A stretch of 64,000 nucleotides of DNA, from positions 4,246,655 to 4,310,654 of the forward strand of contig CM060109.1 in assembly GCA_030522415.1 (NCBI GenBank). The letters run 5' to 3'. Position numbers and translations under genes: made by a program. The DNA is from Channallabes apus. Lineage: Eukaryota; Chordata; Actinopteri; Siluriformes; Clariidae. The notes under the pieces are model-generated. The model ran no database searches and was not told the DNA's origin. It worked only from the letters and a program-made list of their open reading frames with translations. Shown piece after piece: positions 35,550 through 47,644 of the stretch. The stretch's first letter is position 1, and each line of letters opens with the position of its first letter.

Positions 35550-38110
35550 CTAAAAACATACAAGAACAGAGAGCAACTAACGAACTTTGTAAGAAAAAAA
35601 AAAAAAAAAAAAAAAAAAAACATCCCACCTGAAAATTTATTACAAAATTTAGTTAGTCGTCCTATTCTGAAGGTCAATGTAGAGCCCAAACATCTGTGCC
35701 AACTTCCATTATAATATTTTCATTTGTGTTCAGCATAATTTGCACGGTTTATTACAAAAGTAGTGCAAGTGCTGACAATTTTCATTTTTGGGTGAAGACA
35801 TACTTTTACACTTTTTGCCTTTGAAACTGCTTTTAAACACTTGCACAATTAAACGCTCCCATGTGTTGACCATTGTTGTCAATCACAGACATTTTTGTTG
35901 AGTGCAGTTCAAAATGCATGTTTGGTGAACCAACCCTCTCTAACGGAGAAGTTCACATTCAAAATTCTGTCATTCACACGCCATATTGTCATTTCAAACC
36001 TGTATGAATTATTGTCCTTTTGAACAATGTTGGTAACAGAACAGCACAGCAACACTTCCACTATTATGGTATGGACACAAAATCAATGCAAGTGAATAGG
36101 GGGCTCTTAACATTTTTCTAAATATATTCTTGTGTGTTCTGTGGAAGAAAGTCGCACAGGCTGATGTGTAAATAATAAGTACTTGAACTACTTTAAAGCA
36201 ATATGTCACTACTGAATAAAAAATTTCCCATATTTTACTCACCCTCAAGGCTTGAGAAGACCTTTTTTAGACCACGGAGCATGGTAGAGCAGTTCTTTGC
36301 TCGGTGGATGCGCTATTGGAAGCTTTAAAAAGTCAACAATTCACTTCCATTCTACTGCTTGGAAGTAAAACATTAAGTAAGATTATAACTTTGCCTGTAT
36401 TGTTCTTCAAGAATATAACTAAATTCAGTCAGGATGACTTGAGGGCATGTAAAACATGGGGAAATTCGATTTGGTAGTGAAATATACCAAACATGGTTGG
36501 AGAAAATTTCAGTAGTTTGCTTTGCCTACATTACCTGGTATTCTTTGATCAGACAGCTTGCATCTTCACCAAGATACATGATCAGGCACTTCAGCAGGCA
36601 CTCTCTTCTGATGTCTATGTCTAGACTCTACAAAATGGTCAAGATGAATTGCTTTTATTGGACCAAAACACTACCAAATTAATTGCAACAAGCAATTTTG
36701 TTTGCATCCAACCAATACCTGATCCATAACTTGAATAGTGTCCTTAGTTTTTTCACGGAGGACTCCACCTTTGCTCCTAATAACCTGGACAAGCTGAGAG
36801 CTCTGTCTGTCCAAAGAAGCCGTAAATCTCGGTAGTAAAGGTAAGGTCGTGATGCGCAAAAATTCCGCATTAATCTGTCAGGAAGAGAAAAAGAAAATAG
36901 ACTTCTGAAAAAAAAATTTCACTTTGAGAACTAGTTGTAAAAATACATATACACATATACACACAAAGCATTAAACAGCAAAAAGTATAATTCAGGCATC
37001 TAAGACATTTTCAAAAACACTCCCATGGTAAAAAAATCTGTTATATTCAGGATTAGTCACTTACATTTTAATATTCTGCAATAAAAGAAATGCTTTTACC
37101 TCCTCTTGTTGAAACAGAGCTGGCCATCTTTCTTTCAGTTCTTGAACACTAGGTTGGTTTTCCACAATCTCTTTTCTGCGTTTGGCAAACGTCTTCATCA
37201 TTTTTTCTCTGATTGTCAATGCATTGTTTCTTTTCTTCACTTCTTTTAAAAGTGCCAGGCGCTCAACTTCAAGGTTTGCTGATGTCTCTCCAGCAGGAAG
37301 GGATGGGATATGACTGACTTCACGTCGTTTAACATTTTCTGCTGGAAAAACCTGGTCTGAAGCTTTGGTTTTCAGAGAATTTACCAAATACTCAGGGCAT
37401 CCAAGACCTTTCAAATGTGCGCGTAGGTTTCCCATCTTCATTTTGAATCTCTGTGTCCACCCATAGCACCCATTGAAGGATCCTTTTTCTGCTAAGCAAG
37501 GGTGTTTCTTGATAAGTGCCTCTGAAACTTCACAAAAGTTTGCACTGCTGGGATAAGATTTATACTTGTATATCTCATCACAAACCTTCTGCAGAATATC
37601 AGACTTCGTGTTTGGAGTGACAGATAGCCTTGTTCCGTTAGCCTTAAAAAGAGCATTTCCTCTCTCTAATTGGAGTTCAGTGGCATAAGAAAAGCATGGA
37701 ATATTAAATTCTTTTGGCCACTGTTGATTTCTTGTAGAAACTGTTTCCGAGTAAGGGAGTGAAAGGATGATTGTATTATCAGTGTCTCCAGAGCCAACAG
37801 AGGACAGAGCATCATCATTAGACTGGGTCCCATCATTTGTTTGAGCAGTGAATGAGTCTTCATCTGACAATGGGATAATCTTTAGAGTGCCAAGACTCTG
37901 AAGTTCTCCAGTATTTGTCAAATTTACAAATACATCCCCAAAATCTTTGTCCTGATACTGTAGTCTGAATCTACCATTTAATCCAAAAGCTTCCCTCACT
38001 TTTTCAATGAGCTCATCCACTGATTCGGGAATTCCATCTGGCAGAAGCAACTTTCTTGAATCATCTTGACTCACAATCACCAAAAGCTTGGCAGATCTTC
38101 TTTCTGACAT
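35238..38110 (-). CDS. Cassette copy B, gene 2: intact PB1-domain SAMD3-like protein
   Basis: No function is known to me; teleost databases call relatives 'sterile alpha motif domain-containing protein 3-like', though I see no SAM domain. Four coding exons, all joined in phase 0: 37,100-38,110, 36,719-36,874, 36,535-36,627 and 35,238-35,549, giving 523 aa with no stops. Residues about 8-80 form a PB1-like domain with the acidic loop QYQDKDFGDVF. A middle block has CDEIYKYKSYP and a basic KMKMGNLRAHLKG stretch. About residues 300-335 hold KTFAKRRKEI and ERWPALFQ. The C-terminus has GLSYALNLKYPEGLKYTFE. A splice acceptor ('tttttccag') sits 10 nt before the ATG, so there is a non-coding first exon. 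Gene 1 ends 223 bp upstream on the same strand. Confidence 0.85.
36535..36627 (-). CDS. SAMD3-like copy B exon 3
   Basis: 31 codons, SLDIDIRRECLLKCLIMYL to LIKEYQ; acceptor 'ttgtag', donor 'gtaatg'. The same piece in copy A reads FTRELVIRCIMEFLREHSG near 15,330, confirming it is an exon. Confidence 0.85.
36719..36874 (-). CDS. SAMD3-like copy B exon 2
   Basis: 52 codons, INAEFLRITTLPLL to DTIQVMDQ; acceptor 'tgacag', donor 'gtattg', phase 0 at both ends. Confidence 0.85.
37100..38110 (-). CDS. SAMD3-like copy B exon 1 (PB1)
   Basis: ATG at 38,110; 337 codons ending FQQEE, donor 'gtaaaag'. It contains the PB1-like domain, the NTKSDILQKV block and the KRRKEI region. Upstream 'ttttccag' marks the end of a 5' intron. 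Confidence 0.9.
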
Positions 38111-38332
38111 GACAACAGATTCTGGAAAAAGGAAAATAAGATTAGAGACAGAACAAATAATAGATAATTGCTAGACATTTACATATTCACTACATCTTGT
38201 GCACTTTTCTTAGAATTTACAAACAATTCTAACCTCAAACATGAATATATCTCTTCAAAGACGCCATGCGTTTCACCCCAATAGTATACTGAACTAGTGA
38301 ATATGGGTCTGTAAGGTCATTGCGCTCTAAGG

Positions 38333-40258
38333 TTACATTTTCTTGTCAGAAGACTGGACCAAGACATAGGCTCTATAATGTTCAGTATACCATGCATTAA
38401 GTCTTTTGGCAACGAACAGTGGTTTGTTTTGCAACACAATGATTTGCACAATTTCGCCAAACTCTGGAAGTCCTGAACATTCTCCATGAGCAATGACCAT
38501 ACGGCCTCTGTAGGTGAAGCCTTTAAATGTTACTTCCTTAGCCAAGCACACATCATCTTGGTGCAAGAGAGCTGCACTGATACAGATGATATGCCATATG
38601 AAACTGATGTCTTTGTGATAACAATAGGAGCACATTCTTGAAGCAGTTGGTGTGACGCACAACTCTTTTAAAGAAGCTATGCTTGGCCTCGAATCGCATT
38701 GTCCATAGAGCAACCGACAACCAAATTTCACAATTAGCTCAGGATAATGCTCCAAGTAGTGGTGTTTGGGCAAAAGTTTAGTCTCAGGAAAAAAAACCTC
38801 TTGGAATTTGACTCTATGTTCAGATATCTTGAAGGCCAGATATACTATAGAAGCTTTGGTGTGTGAAGGAGCGACAACAAGATCTACAATATCTTTCAAA
38901 TCATTTAGAAGTTGCCATACAGATTCACTGGCAGGCACTCTGTCTCCAATCAAAAAAGGAAAAAACCTCAACATGCTCCAATTTTCATGGGCATTAGCCC
39001 CTACTGATCTTATTGCAGTAAATGTGAGAGGAACAGTGTGTGGACAATTTGAATGGAAAGTTCTGCTTTATTCAGGTGTTCCAAGGTGAAATAATTTTTA
39101 GATGAAAAGACCGTCAAGGACAAAGCTCTCTTAAAAGGGACAATTCCCTCAAAGAGATCATGCACAACATCAGCTGGGAATCCTGTGCAAACATTGAAGT
39201 GTGATAATTTTTCATAAAACACACAACCCCTTAAATAAGGTGAAGCAAGTCATTGTCTTTCATAAACTGAAGATGAGCAGAATGTAGTTCTTCAGTTCTG
39301 ATGCAGAATGTGTCAGATACAACTTCTTGAGTCTGGTATTCTTCAATTTCTGCTGTACAAAATCTGCAGACATATTTTCCAGAGAAATTTTCCACAAATC
39401 CGGCAATACTGTGAGCACCGAGATTGTCAGCAACAATGCATTAAACTGTGCCCTTCACAGTCTATCCCTGTTTTTCAATGAAAAGTCCAAGTCTCTCCAA
39501 CGTGACAAGGTCATCAATCAATGGTTCCAGCACTTTGTCATACACCAAATGCTTAACATCACTGCGTTTAATTAAAGCAACTAAATTTATAGCAGACAGG
39601 GATGACTGACATCCTTAATGTAAATTGCCCAATATCCAATACACTCCAAAACCTTTGTTTTTTCTTGCCAAGGGGGTTGCATATCTCAACATACAAAATT
39701 AAAGAGACAGCAGGTTCAGAAAGCAGTTCATTCCTTTTAAAATTGAGTGAATAATCTAAATATACATGTTTTTTTTTAATCTCTTTTATACACTGATTTT
39801 AAATTATGTGTATTATCAAGTATTGGCTGAAAAAGTCAGAAGTTGCTGCAAGGACTGTAGAATTGGAACGTATTAAAAAGTCCTTGCATCACTGATCAAG
39901 CACATACTCTACAGGCTTTACTACTGAAAAATGGGCTTTGTAGCCTTCCGTTTCCATGTAGTGGAAAGTGGACCTTGCTCCCTGATTGCTGTTTGAACTG
40001 GATGTGACTGGCAAAGAAAGGTGGCTAACCCATCTACAACAACTTTATCAACCTGCAAATTATGTTCCTGCAGTACTTGGTCAATAGTTTGATTAACAAC
40101 TGGAACAGAAACTGTACTAATTAAATACTGAAGCTCCTGCAAAAGGTCATCAATGGCAGGTACAAGAAAAACGTGCTCCAACTCTACAGCTTTGGACAAG
40201 TCTTCAGTACTTTCTGTTATTACATCACATGTAGGTTCATCAAGTGACACATCTTCAT
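38333..40258 (-). pseudogene. Cassette copy B, gene 1 (uncharacterised partner), decayed
   Basis: Pieces run from high to low coordinates: 39,921-40,250 (VELEHVFLVPAIDDLLQEL), about 39,230-39,590 (DNLGAHSIAGFVENF, VCRFC), 39,010-39,222 (GFPADVVHDLFEGIVP) and 38,333-38,974 (HHYLEHYPELI, SYCYHKD). At least two in-frame stops (near 39,440-39,470) and frame changes break it. The C-terminal block matches copy A at 12,812-13,380. A Cys pair (C-X2-C) in VCRFC and another in MCSYCYH suggest metal binding. I recognise it only as a recurrent uncharacterised fish family. Confidence 0.7.
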
Positions 40259-40366
40259 CCGATTAAATTTCATCTTCTACAGAAAAAAATAGGGACTGGT
40301 CTTTCACGGACAACAATGCCAGGCTTTAATCCTGGGAGGAGTTAACCCAAACTTTGATTATTACAT

Positions 40367-40560
40367 TTACATTTAGGCATTTGGCAGACGCTCTTATCCA
40401 GAGCGACTTACATTTTTATCTCATTATACATCTGAGCAGTTGAGGGTTAAGGGCCTTGCTCAAGGGCCCAACAGTGGCAACTTGGTGGTTGTGGGGTTTG
40501 AACCTGGGATCTTCAGAACCGTAGTCCAATGCCTTAACCACTGAGCTACCCCCGGGCCCT
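40367..40560 (-). mobile_element. tRNA-derived SINE, minus strand
   Basis: Read on the minus strand it starts 'gggtagctcagtggttaagg', has a B box 'ggttcaaacccc', then 'gttgccactgttgggccc', and ends 'gcctaaatgtaaatgt'. It is the same family as 19,855-20,082. Confidence 0.9.
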
Positions 40561-40944
40561 ATGTCATGACATAGACTAAATCCAGAGATGACAGCAGCAT
40601 ACAAACTCAATAATCAAGTAAAAGTAAAGATATGCCACTACAAGTTTTTACTCAAGTAGAATGTGCTCTAAAATATACATTAAGTACAAAAGTATCATGA
40701 GTTCACAAAGAAACTGATTTTCTGGACACCTATCCAATCTGAGTTACTGATAAGGAGTATCTTAAACACAATTGAAGTTGATGTTGTTAACATGAATGTG
40801 TGAAGTGTTTCCTACACATCGAGTACACTCTGACGGGCCACACAAGTATATCGGTCCGCCTTTCTTTAAAAAGTCTTTCCAAGAGAACGTCACCATCCGA
40901 GATCGATTCATTAGTAGTGGTCAGTTTCCTCTCGTGCTCCCGGG
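40561..40944. other. Unassigned stretch
   Basis: It holds a 64-codon open frame at 40,796-40,990 with no family resemblance and no other feature I can support. Confidence 0.35.
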
Positions 40945-41374
40945 GCCAAAAGTTTTGAATGACACAAATCTGCTGCTTCAGTGTTTTTAGATCTTAGTGT
41001 CAGATGTTACTCCAGTTTACTGAAGTATAATTACAAGCATTTCTTAAGTGTCAAAGGCTTTTATTGATAATTACATTACGTTTATGCAAAGAGTCAGTAT
41101 TTGCAGTGTTGATCCTTCTTTTTCAATTTACCCTGGCATGCTATCAGTCACCTTCTGGGCCACACCCTGACTGGGCGCAGGCCATTTTTACATAATCAAT
41201 GCCTGGAGTTCGTGTGTTTGTTCTGGACACAAAACCTCCATGTTTTGTTCCCCATGACACTTAGTTATGACGTTTGCCTCATGGCGAGGAGCTCAATCAT
41301 ACTGGAAAAGGCGTTGTTCATCACCAAACTGTTCTTGGATGTTTTTGTACCGTTCTTTATTCATAGCTGTGTTC
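40945..41374 (-). mobile_element. Tc1-like transposase C-terminal remnant
   Basis: On the minus strand from about 41,345 it reads DEQRLFQYD, then APRHEANVITK, then a later GVAQKVTDSMPG block. The FQYD-APxH block carries the second catalytic Asp in Tc1 transposases. The segment between, which should hold the third acidic residue, is deleted, and stops are present. 'ggccaaaagttttgaatgac' at about 40,943 looks like the inner terminal repeat. Confidence 0.6.
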
Positions 41375-42050
41375 TTAACCCTTAGGAGTCTGCAGACCTG
41401 CCGGCGGGCACACATGCATTTTTTATGGTAATCATGAAAAGAGTTTAAAATGCTCCGTCATGTTTGATCATACACATAAGTGTAGTACATCATTTGAATC
41501 TGTAAAGGGACTACTTTTATTCATGTATACTCACAATATCCACAAAACTTTGTGCTTTTGTAAAATTAAGAAAATATACAGGGTGCGCTTTCAGCCGTCT
41601 CAGTCTCCGCGAAAATCTTTTTGAAACACGTCACTAAAATGAACTGAAACTCCAAGACCGAATACTGCACAGGCACATAAGAAATATATCTATAGAAAGC
41701 TTAAAGGGTCTGCTTTTAAATAATGCAAGTCACATTGAAAACTAATATTCTCAGTTTATGTAATCCGTATGAAACCAAGGAGAGGAATTTCTGTCGCACT
41801 TCATTATCTGCTAATGACCCGAGGCAGGACACGCCCACACGCCATTCACATGGAAATCAGTCACAGGGAAATCTACATACAAGGCGCAGGCTATAGAATG
41901 TTCTGGAAGCTTCAGAATGTTCTGGACAGTGAGGAAGAGTTTACATTTTCCTCAGATGAAGACTGTGTAACTCTGACGACGAACGGGAGCATTTTGAAGG
42001 GAGAATAGATCCAGCAGAGGACATTCAAGCAAGCTGCTATGACAATGGGT
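41375..42050 (+). mobile_element. piggyBac-like element, 5' end
   Basis: A TTAA at 41,375-41,378 is followed by CCCTTAGGAGTCTGCAGACC, which fits a piggyBac-type terminus (TTAA target, CCC start). At 41,769-42,047 is an acidic, exon-like stretch (EEEFTFSSDED) ending in a donor-like 'gtaagt'. I could not confirm the matching right end. Confidence 0.45.
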
Positions 42051-42249
42051 AAGTAAATATCTGATATTATTAAACTAATATTAGTAAATATTTTCCTCAC
42101 TTCAGCTAGCTCGTCAGCTTATGTGACGCTCTTAATGCCATTTACACAGTTTATTGTAGCATGTAGATAACACTGCTAAAATGCTGCCTTATGTAGCAAA
42201 CTTTCCCGGTGGCTAAGCTAATGTCTTCTGGAGTTTACAGATGTTTATA

Positions 42250-45200
42250 CAGTGGGTGCACAGGCAGTATGCGACTTCTACCGTCGCCGGTGTATGGCGT
42301 CAGCATTTGGGTTTGTGCGTTTGCTGGCTTTTACCACTGAGTGGCGCTATATAACTATAGACTGATGCCTCAGGCATCAGTTCGTTCTCTCCAGGCTTAA
42401 TGAGGCGCAGGTCGTCCACAGCTGCGCGTCGTTGCAGATAAAATAAAGTGAAACATTGTAAATAAACGAATTCATAATCACTGTAGTAACATTACAGTAC
42501 AAATTTATAATTAAAATTAAATTCAGTTTTTTAGGATCGAATTTAAGCAACGTAAACGTTGTAAACTGTGTAATTACAGTAGAAAGGCTACACGTGTAGG
42601 GTCTTGTGTCATCTTATATTTTGTGTTCTTTAAATTTGTAGCTTTTATAAGACTCTACTTTTATTTAGGTGCACACACAATGACGAAAAAACTTTATGAT
42701 TTTGTTAAATAAATAAAGTAAACGGGGTTCTGTATTGATTTTGGTGAACTTGAGCGCGTCAGAAAATGAACCCAAACTCCGTGTATACTCGCCTCACAGA
42801 CGTGAAAAATATATACTTATAGAAAGAGAAATATCTGCTTTAATATAAAGTAATGAAAAAAAAATTATTAGATTATGTAATTCGTATGAGAAGTGAATTA
42901 CTGTATAGGCGCGCTCACTGACGACGAGATGACATGATCAGCACAGCCGTAACCAAAGGAATCACTAACTTATCAATGAATTATTAAAATGGTCAGAGTG
43001 AGTTTCCTGGCTGTTTTAACAAATATTTGAAGTAGATAACAGTAGCCCACATTTATAAACGCATTTTTTATTTATATAAAACTATATTAAAAAAAAATAA
43101 TCCTGCGTTTATTTTTAGGTGTGTCCGCTGCCATAGTTCTTCAGTAACAAACCTATAAAACATGTACATCTGTATGAATAAATTGTTTAAATGTGATCAG
43201 TAAATGCTCCTTGCTACTGTAGTGACTGACATCGGCGTGCTGAAAGATCTAATCTCTCATATCGGCGCGCGCGTTCATCTGACTTAACGTTTCAGCCATT
43301 CACACATGCATTGTGCTGTTGTTTGTACACACTTTCAGTTTTCCCCTTCTACTCTCCTCTTTCATAAAAAATGAACAATCCGACACGAGCAGATTTGTTT
43401 CAGTCAGAATATTTATCAATCATAAAGAGAGGCGACATATACTTGCTGATTAAACACTGCATTTTTAAAGTGAAAGCGCGCGATGTGAGCAGCTTTAATT
43501 ATTGATAATTAAATCATTATTAAATGGTGGACATAAAAAGCAAAAAGAATAATATTATTTTGATTATTATTATCATGTTCTTTTGCTGTTTGAGCGTCTG
43601 TGGATTCCAAAATTTATATTTTTACCGTTTTTTAATCACTGAAATGGAAGAGATACTGTAGAAAGGTTCCTTATCATAACGTGCCTTGTATTGTTTTTAA
43701 TCGCTCGATACACGACCCATCATTTTTAATGCTATTTTACAAAGGGTAAATACACATGGAATAATTTTATTTGGTTTGTTTATTTATAGATAAAATTAAA
43801 AGTAATTAAAAACTGTAGAGTGATTAATAACACTACATGTTATGGTAAGAAAAATCTCATTCGAGGGATTTTAGTTTCTCCGAGTGTATACTGTAGGTGA
43901 GAACAGCTATTCACAGGTTATTTGCATATGTATGTCTGACTTTGCAAAGCACACCTGTAAAACCTGTTTAAATGTAAATGCTCCTCGCTGCGCGGTTTGG
44001 GGGAGGGACCAGCGCTTGTGTTTTTGTGTTATCAAGTATGGGCTAATGCTTAACAGTTGCGCAATTATATTTCTATTCAGTAAAGAAAAACACTATTGTT
44101 ATTATTTCAATACATGCTGTGCAGCTGTGAGAATTGTGGCAGGAATATAATGCCCTACGATTCACATTCATTTACAATATGTGCGTCAATGTCCAACTTA
44201 AACCAAGCATGCGTTGCCACGCTTGGAGTAGTGTGCAAATTTATTTGCCAAATGTGAACAAATAACGAAATAAGAGAGCTTGATTATACTGCATGAACAT
44301 CATTCAGTACATAAATATATAAATATTGCATAAATATTATTTTGTACAGACAAATGTCTGAAAAAAAAAGATTTTTTTTTACCACAAATCTCTCAAAAAT
44401 AGTAAGATGTATTTTGGTTTTATACTGCAAACGAAAAACGAATCCAGGGTCTTGTGTCATCTTATATTTTGTGTTCTTTAAATTTGTAGTAGATTTATTA
44501 AATGAAATAAATTACACTAAACGGGGTTCTGTATTGTTTTCGGTGAACTTGAGCGCGTCAGAAAATGAACCCAAACTCCGTGTATACTCGCCTCACAGAC
44601 GTGAAAAATATATACTTATAGAAAGAGAAATATCTGCTTTAATATAAAGTAATGAAAAAAAATTATTAGACTATGTAATTCGTATGAGAAGTGAATTACT
44701 GTATAGGCGCGCTCACTGACGACGAGATGACATGATCAGCACAGCCGTAACCAAAGGAATCACTAACTTATCAATGAATTATTAAAATGGTCAGAGTGAG
44801 TTTCCTGGCTGTTTTAACAAATATTTGAAGTAGATAACAGTAGCCCACATTTATAAAAGCATTTTTATTTATATAAAACTATAAAAAAAAAAAAATCCTG
44901 CGTTTATTTTTAGGTGTGCCCGCTGCCACAGTTCTTCAGTAACAAACCTATAAAACATGTACATCTGTATGAATAAATTGTTTAAATGTGATCAGTAAAT
45001 GCTCCTTGCTAGTGACTGACATCGGCGTGCTGAAAGATCTAATCTCTCATATCGGCGCGCGCGTTCATCTGACTTAACGTTTCAGCCATTCACACATGCA
45101 TTGTGCTGTTGTTTGTACACACTTTCAGTTTTCCCCTTCTACTCTCCTCTTTCATAAAAAATGAACAATCCGACACGAGCAGATTTGTTTCAGTCAGAAT

Positions 45201-47642
45201 ATTTATCAATCATAAAGAGAGGCGACATATACTTGCTGATTAAACACTGCATTTTTAAAGTGAAAGCGCGCGATGTGAGCAGCTTTAATTATTGATAATT
45301 AAATCATTATTAAATGGTGGACATAAAAAGCAAAAAGAATAACAATATTATTTTGATTATTATTATCATGTTCTTTTGCTGTTTGAGCGTCTGTGGATTC
45401 CAAAATTTATATTTTTACCGTTTTTAAATCACTGAAATGGAAGAGATACTGTACTGTAGAAAGGTTCCTTATCATAACGTGCCTTGTATTGTTTTTAATC
45501 GCTCGATACACGACCCATCATTTTTAATGCTATTTTACAAAGGGTAAATACACATGGAATAATTTTATTTGGTTTGTTTATTTATAGATAAAATTAAAAG
45601 TAATTAAAAACACTGTAGAGTGATTAATAACACTACATGTTATGGTAAGAAAAATCTCATTCGAGGGATTTTAGTTTCTCCGAGTGTATACTGTAGGTGA
45701 GAACAGCTATTCACAGGTTATTTGCATTTGTATGTGTCTGACTTCGCAAAGCACACCTGTAAAACCTGTTTAAATGTAAATGCTCCTCGCTGCGCGGTTT
45801 GGGGGAGGGACCAGCGCTTGTGTTTTTGTGTTATCAAGTACGGGCTAATGCTTAACAGTTGCGCAATTATATTTCTATTCAGTAAAGAAAAACACTATTG
45901 TTATTATTTCAATACATGCTGTGCAGCTGTGAGAATTGTGGCAGGAATATAATGCCCTACGATTCACATTCATTTACAATATGTGCGTCAATGTCCAACT
46001 TAAACCAAGCATGCGTTGCCACGCTTGGAGTAGTGTGCAAATTTATTTGCCAAATGTGAACAAATAACGAAATAAGAGAGCTTGATTATACTGCATAAAC
46101 ATCATTCAGTACATAAATATATAAATATTGCATAAATATTATTTTGTACAGACAAATATCTGGAAAAAAAAAGATTTTTTTACGACGAATCTGTCAAAAA
46201 TAGTAAGATGTATTTTGGTTTTATACTGCAAACGAAAAACGAATCCAGAGCCTGTAATTATATTGCATAACTATTATTTTGCACAAATACTGTAAATCTC
46301 TGAATAAAACAATGATATTTTATTCACAAATGTAAGACAATATATTTTGGTTCAGTGCCAGACGAAGTAATGTAATGAGAGGCCCCGATTATACTGCATA
46401 CATCTTTTTTATTGATTTATTTTTTTATTATCTATTCTGGAAGTTTGCTCTTTGTTTTAGTTATTTCTATATTTAAATCTTGATGTCTTAAACTCTAACA
46501 ACTGTAAGTATTGTCGAAATAATTTTTTTAAAAAGCCCTAGTGCTGTTGTTTGTGCTGTTTTCTTTAATAATAACACTAAACAGATAAAAACAGAGAGTC
46601 TGTCTAAACAAAATAAAACCAATGTTTTCTAACTCATATTTTTTTAATATAAACATACAGTAAAACATCATTCAGTACAACTGAATCGCACAAAAAAATC
46701 AGCAAAAATATTATTTAGTACAACGCAATCTTTGGATCCTTGATGAGACGGCATAAATATTTAATACAGCAAATTAAATATTTTGGTTTATATTATATGG
46801 TTAATGTATTTTGGTTTATATTGCAAACGAATAACGGATCAAGAGCCCGTGATTATATTGCATAAATATTATTTTGTACAGACAAATATCTGAAAAAAAA
46901 AAACAGTTTTTTTTTTTTTACGACGAATCTCTCAAAAATAGTAAGATGTATTTTGGTTTCATACTGCAAACGAAAAACGAATCCAGAGCCTGTAATTATA
47001 TTGCATAACTATTATTTTGCACAAATACTGTAAATCTCTGAATAAAACAATGATATTTTATTCACAAATGTAAGGCAATATATTTTGGTTCAGTGCCAGA
47101 CGAAGTAATGTAATGAGAGGCCACGATTATACTGCATACATCTTTTTTATTGATTTATTTTTTTATTATCTATTCTGGAAGTTTGCTCTATTTGTTTTAG
47201 TTATTCTATATTTAAATCTTGATGTCTTAAACTCTAACAACTGTAAGTATTGTCGAAATAATTTTTTTTAAAGCCCTAGTGCTGTTGTTTGTGCTGTTTT
47301 CTTTAATAATAACACTAAACAGATAAAAACAGAGAGTCTGTCTAAACAAAATAAAACCAATGTTTTCTAACTCATATTTTTTATATTTATAGTTTTTCAT
47401 GTTTGTTGGATGTGTAAATTATCATAATTGTAGTATTACTTCGCTACAACATATTGTTTTGACTTTATTATGACTTAAGCTCTGAATATATTTAAAAACC
47501 GATACGACGGAAAATGTAAATTTGCGCCACCTGGCGGTCATTTCACGAATTATTTTGAAATGCTCCTGGTTTATTTTGGCCGCTGCCGCTTTCCACGGCG
47601 GTGAGTGCGACGGTAATGAGCAGTCTGGTTGTCACACCACTG
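42250..47642. repeat. TA-flanked composite repeat, copy 2 (5.4 kb)
   Basis: This is bounded by TA at 42,248-42,249 and 47,643-47,644. Ends CAGTGGGTGCACAGG and, on the other strand, CAGTGGTGTGACAACC. Interior: a tandem duplication of about 1.8 kb (about 42,600-44,450 and 44,450-46,260) and a smaller one of about 0.74 kb (46,250-46,620 and 46,990-47,350). Within each large unit, sequence such as the AAATGAACCCAAACTCC block resembles the 5' region of the piggyBac-like element at about 41,635. No ORF is credible. Confidence 0.8.
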
Positions 47643-47644
47643 TA

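Noticed and set aside
40796..40990. 64-codon open frame
   Set aside because: No family resemblance, no splice context, and it overlaps a Tc1 remnant.
32655..42000. Upstream KRAB/SSXRD exon for the prdm9-like gene
   Set aside because: I looked on the minus strand for KRAB-like coding and saw none; a very short exon could still be missed.
43884..45952. An 88-codon and a 76-codon frame that are nearly identical
   Set aside because: The identity reflects the tandem duplication of non-coding composite repeat; no start context, homology or codon pattern supports a gene.
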